From Nitrospinota bacterium (GTDB taxonomy: Bacteria; JAUXIQ01): 6,870 nucleotides of DNA. Position numbers and translations under genes: made by a program. Position 1 is the first letter of the stretch; the number at the start of each line of letters is the position of its first letter. This document shows positions 5,657 to 6,870 of the stretch, in pieces. The stretch lies in NCBI GenBank assembly GCA_030620925.1, contig JAUXIQ010000107.1, positions 1-6,870 on the forward strand, read 5' to 3'. Under the pieces are notes generated by a model. The model searched no databases and was not told the origin of the DNA. It saw only the letters and a program-made list of their open reading frames with translations.

Positions 5657-6844
5657 TTAAGCCAGGACTATCTCCACCTCATCCCCCCTCCTCACCCGAT
5701 CCCTTCCGGGAGGTAAAACGGCCAGGGCGCTCCTTTCGTCCGGTGGGGGAAGCGCATGGGATCGCGTCGCATAATATCCCTTCTTCCCTTTTCTCACGTT
5801 GACCTGCAGATAATTGGTCACGCCCGCCCGGCCCCTGAGCGTGTTTAACATGGTGGCTTTGACCCGCAGGTTGAAGCTCCTTTCCGAGGGGCACATCACT
5901 CCCAGAGCTTCCCTGACGAAAATATGGAAACAGATGGAACCTGTCCGCGGCCCGCCGGGCAGCATGAAAAACGGAGTGCCCTTCAACAGGCCGAAGGAAA
6001 GGGTTCCTCCCGGCCAGATGGAAACCTCTTGAAAAATGGATCGTCCATTAACCGAAGTGAATGCTTCGGCGGTCAGATCGTGGATTCCTCCGCCGCTTCC
6101 CCCGGCGGTTATGGCCATATCCGCTTCAGAAGCCCTGCGCATGGCCCGGGCTATCCTCTCTTCAGAATCGGGGACGATGCCCATGTCCCACGGCATACCA
6201 CCGTATTTGAGCACCAGCGAACGGAGCATTAATGCGTTTCCCGCCCGTATCTTCCCCGGAGGCGGTTTCCGACCCGGAGCCACCAGTTCGTCGCCTATCA
6301 TGATTAAAGCCACCCGCGGCCTGGCATAAACTTCAACCTTCCCCACACCCAGGGAAGCCAAAAACCCCATCTCCTCGGGGCCTATGACCGCCCCCCTGCT
6401 CAATACTTTCTCACCCCTTTTAGCCTCCTCTCCCTTAACCCGCACCCCTTCGCCCTTTTTTACCGGGTGCTTTACGAGCAGTTTCTCGCCCTCGGCCTCC
6501 ACGTCCTCCTGCTTGACCACTGCATCAGCCCCCGACGGAAGCGGTGCTCCGGTCATGATGCGCAGAGCCTGCTCCTTCTTGAGCGAAACCCGCGGCGTTT
6601 CCCCGGCCACCGCCGTCCCCACAACCCGCAGCTCTACTTTATCAGCTCCCGCGGCACCGCGGACGTCCACCGCTCTCACCGCATACCCGTCGAAAAATGA
6701 ACAAGCAAACGGCGGGAAATCATCCGGGGCCCTGATATCGGTGGTGGGAGCGCGCCCGAGGGCCCGGTGAAGAGGGACCGTTTCCCCCGGGCCCGGTTTC
6801 AGGTTGTCCCTGATCGACTTGAGAGCAGTGCTTTCGGAAACCAT
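5657..6844 (-). CDS. moeA: MoeA-family molybdopterin molybdenumtransferase, divergent form
   Basis: MoeA inserts molybdate into adenylylated molybdopterin. Domain order is typical and length is normal (395 residues from the chosen start; E. coli MoeA is about 411). Numbering below counts from the TTG at 6853. Conserved: FFDGYAVR (53-60) with the aspartate of the usual SAMDGYAVR, RIMTGAPLPSGADAVVKQE (98-116), GDELV (187-191) and the aspartate of the GG-x-S-x-G-x-x-D loop (D249). Altered: SAMDG is SFFDG, GGVSVG is GGSGGG, the KPGKP loop is WPGGT (270-274) and PGNP is PGGP. This looks like a separate MoeA branch, possibly the second MoeA that anaerobes often carry. I prefer the ATG at 6844, with GAGG and AAAAGG upstream; the TTG at 6853 has no room for a ribosome site. 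An in-frame TGA at 6863-6865 prevents a longer start. The stop is TAA. Confidence 0.9.
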   Translation of the reverse strand: MVSESTALKSIRDNLKPGPGETVPLHRALGRAPTTDIRAPDDFPPFACSFFDGYAVRAVDVRGAAGADKVELRVVGTAVAGETPRVSLKKEQALRIMTGAPLPSGADAVVKQEDVEAEGEKLLVKHPVKKGEGVRVKGEEAKRGEKVLSRGAVIGPEEMGFLASLGVGKVEVYARPRVALIMIGDELVAPGRKPPPGKIRAGNALMLRSLVLKYGGMPWDMGIVPDSEERIARAMRRASEADMAITAGGSGGGIHDLTAEAFTSVNGRSIFQEVSIWPGGTLSFGLLKGTPFFMLPGGPRTGSICFHIFVREALGVMCPSERSFNLRVKATMLNTLRGRAGVTNYLQVNVRKGKKGYYATRSHALPPPDERSALAVLPPGRDRVRRGDEVEIVLA

Positions 6845-6870
6845 ATACCTCAACCTTTTCGCTCAGGATA

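Noticed and set aside
6851-6853. TTG as the moeA start codon
   Set aside because: AAAAGG abuts it with no spacing, whereas the ATG at 6844 has purine-rich sites upstream and gives a normal MoeA N-terminus.
6850-6870. Possible end of an upstream gene (YPERKG then TGA) just before moeA
   Set aside because: Only six codons are visible, so it cannot be told from chance, although a stop 5 bases before the moeA ATG would fit an operon.

Overview
All six genes that I can support lie on the minus strand. The layout suggests an anaerobic or facultatively anaerobic, moderately GC-rich bacterium with an active periplasm. Three things point that way: a System II cytochrome c maturation pair, two molybdenum cofactor genes and an exported HtrA protease. 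The protein flavour is closest to Nitrospirota or Desulfobacterota (former Deltaproteobacteria). That is an impression from family types and motif variants, not a database result.

Reading in the direction of transcription, from high to low coordinates: a divergent moeA (5657-6844); a 195-bp AT-rich gap (5462-5656) with a candidate promoter, a terminator-like hairpin and a hairpin that hides a Shine-Dalgarno site; degP/htrA (4013-5461, GTG start); mobB (3278-3985); a ccsA/resC-type haem handling protein (2404-3285, overlapping mobB by 8 bases); resB (901-2331); and thiD (833 down to 132). The thiD reading frame continues past an in-frame TAG to the left edge of the window. Spacing suggests that degP-mobB-ccsA-resB form one transcription unit. 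thiD may be read through from it or use its own TATAAT-type promoter.

Functionally, MoeA and MobB serve late steps of molybdenum cofactor synthesis and nucleotide modification. CcsA and ResB export haem and attach it to apocytochromes outside the membrane. DegP checks protein folding in the same compartment. Together these fit the support needed for periplasmic molybdoenzymes and multihaem or c-type cytochromes of an anaerobic respiratory chain. thiD belongs to thiamine synthesis and seems only to be a neighbour.

The points most worth a second look are four. First, thiD has an internal amber codon, after which the conserved ThiD C-terminus continues in the same frame. Second, an 11-bp one-bulge hairpin pairs the whole Shine-Dalgarno region of degP, as an RNA thermometer would. 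Third, a terminator-like hairpin sits directly upstream, and its U-tract is the anti-Shine-Dalgarno arm. Fourth, MoeA has an altered active-site loop set (SFFDG, GGSGGG, WPGGT, PGGP). No tRNA, rRNA, CRISPR array, insertion sequence or known riboswitch was seen.
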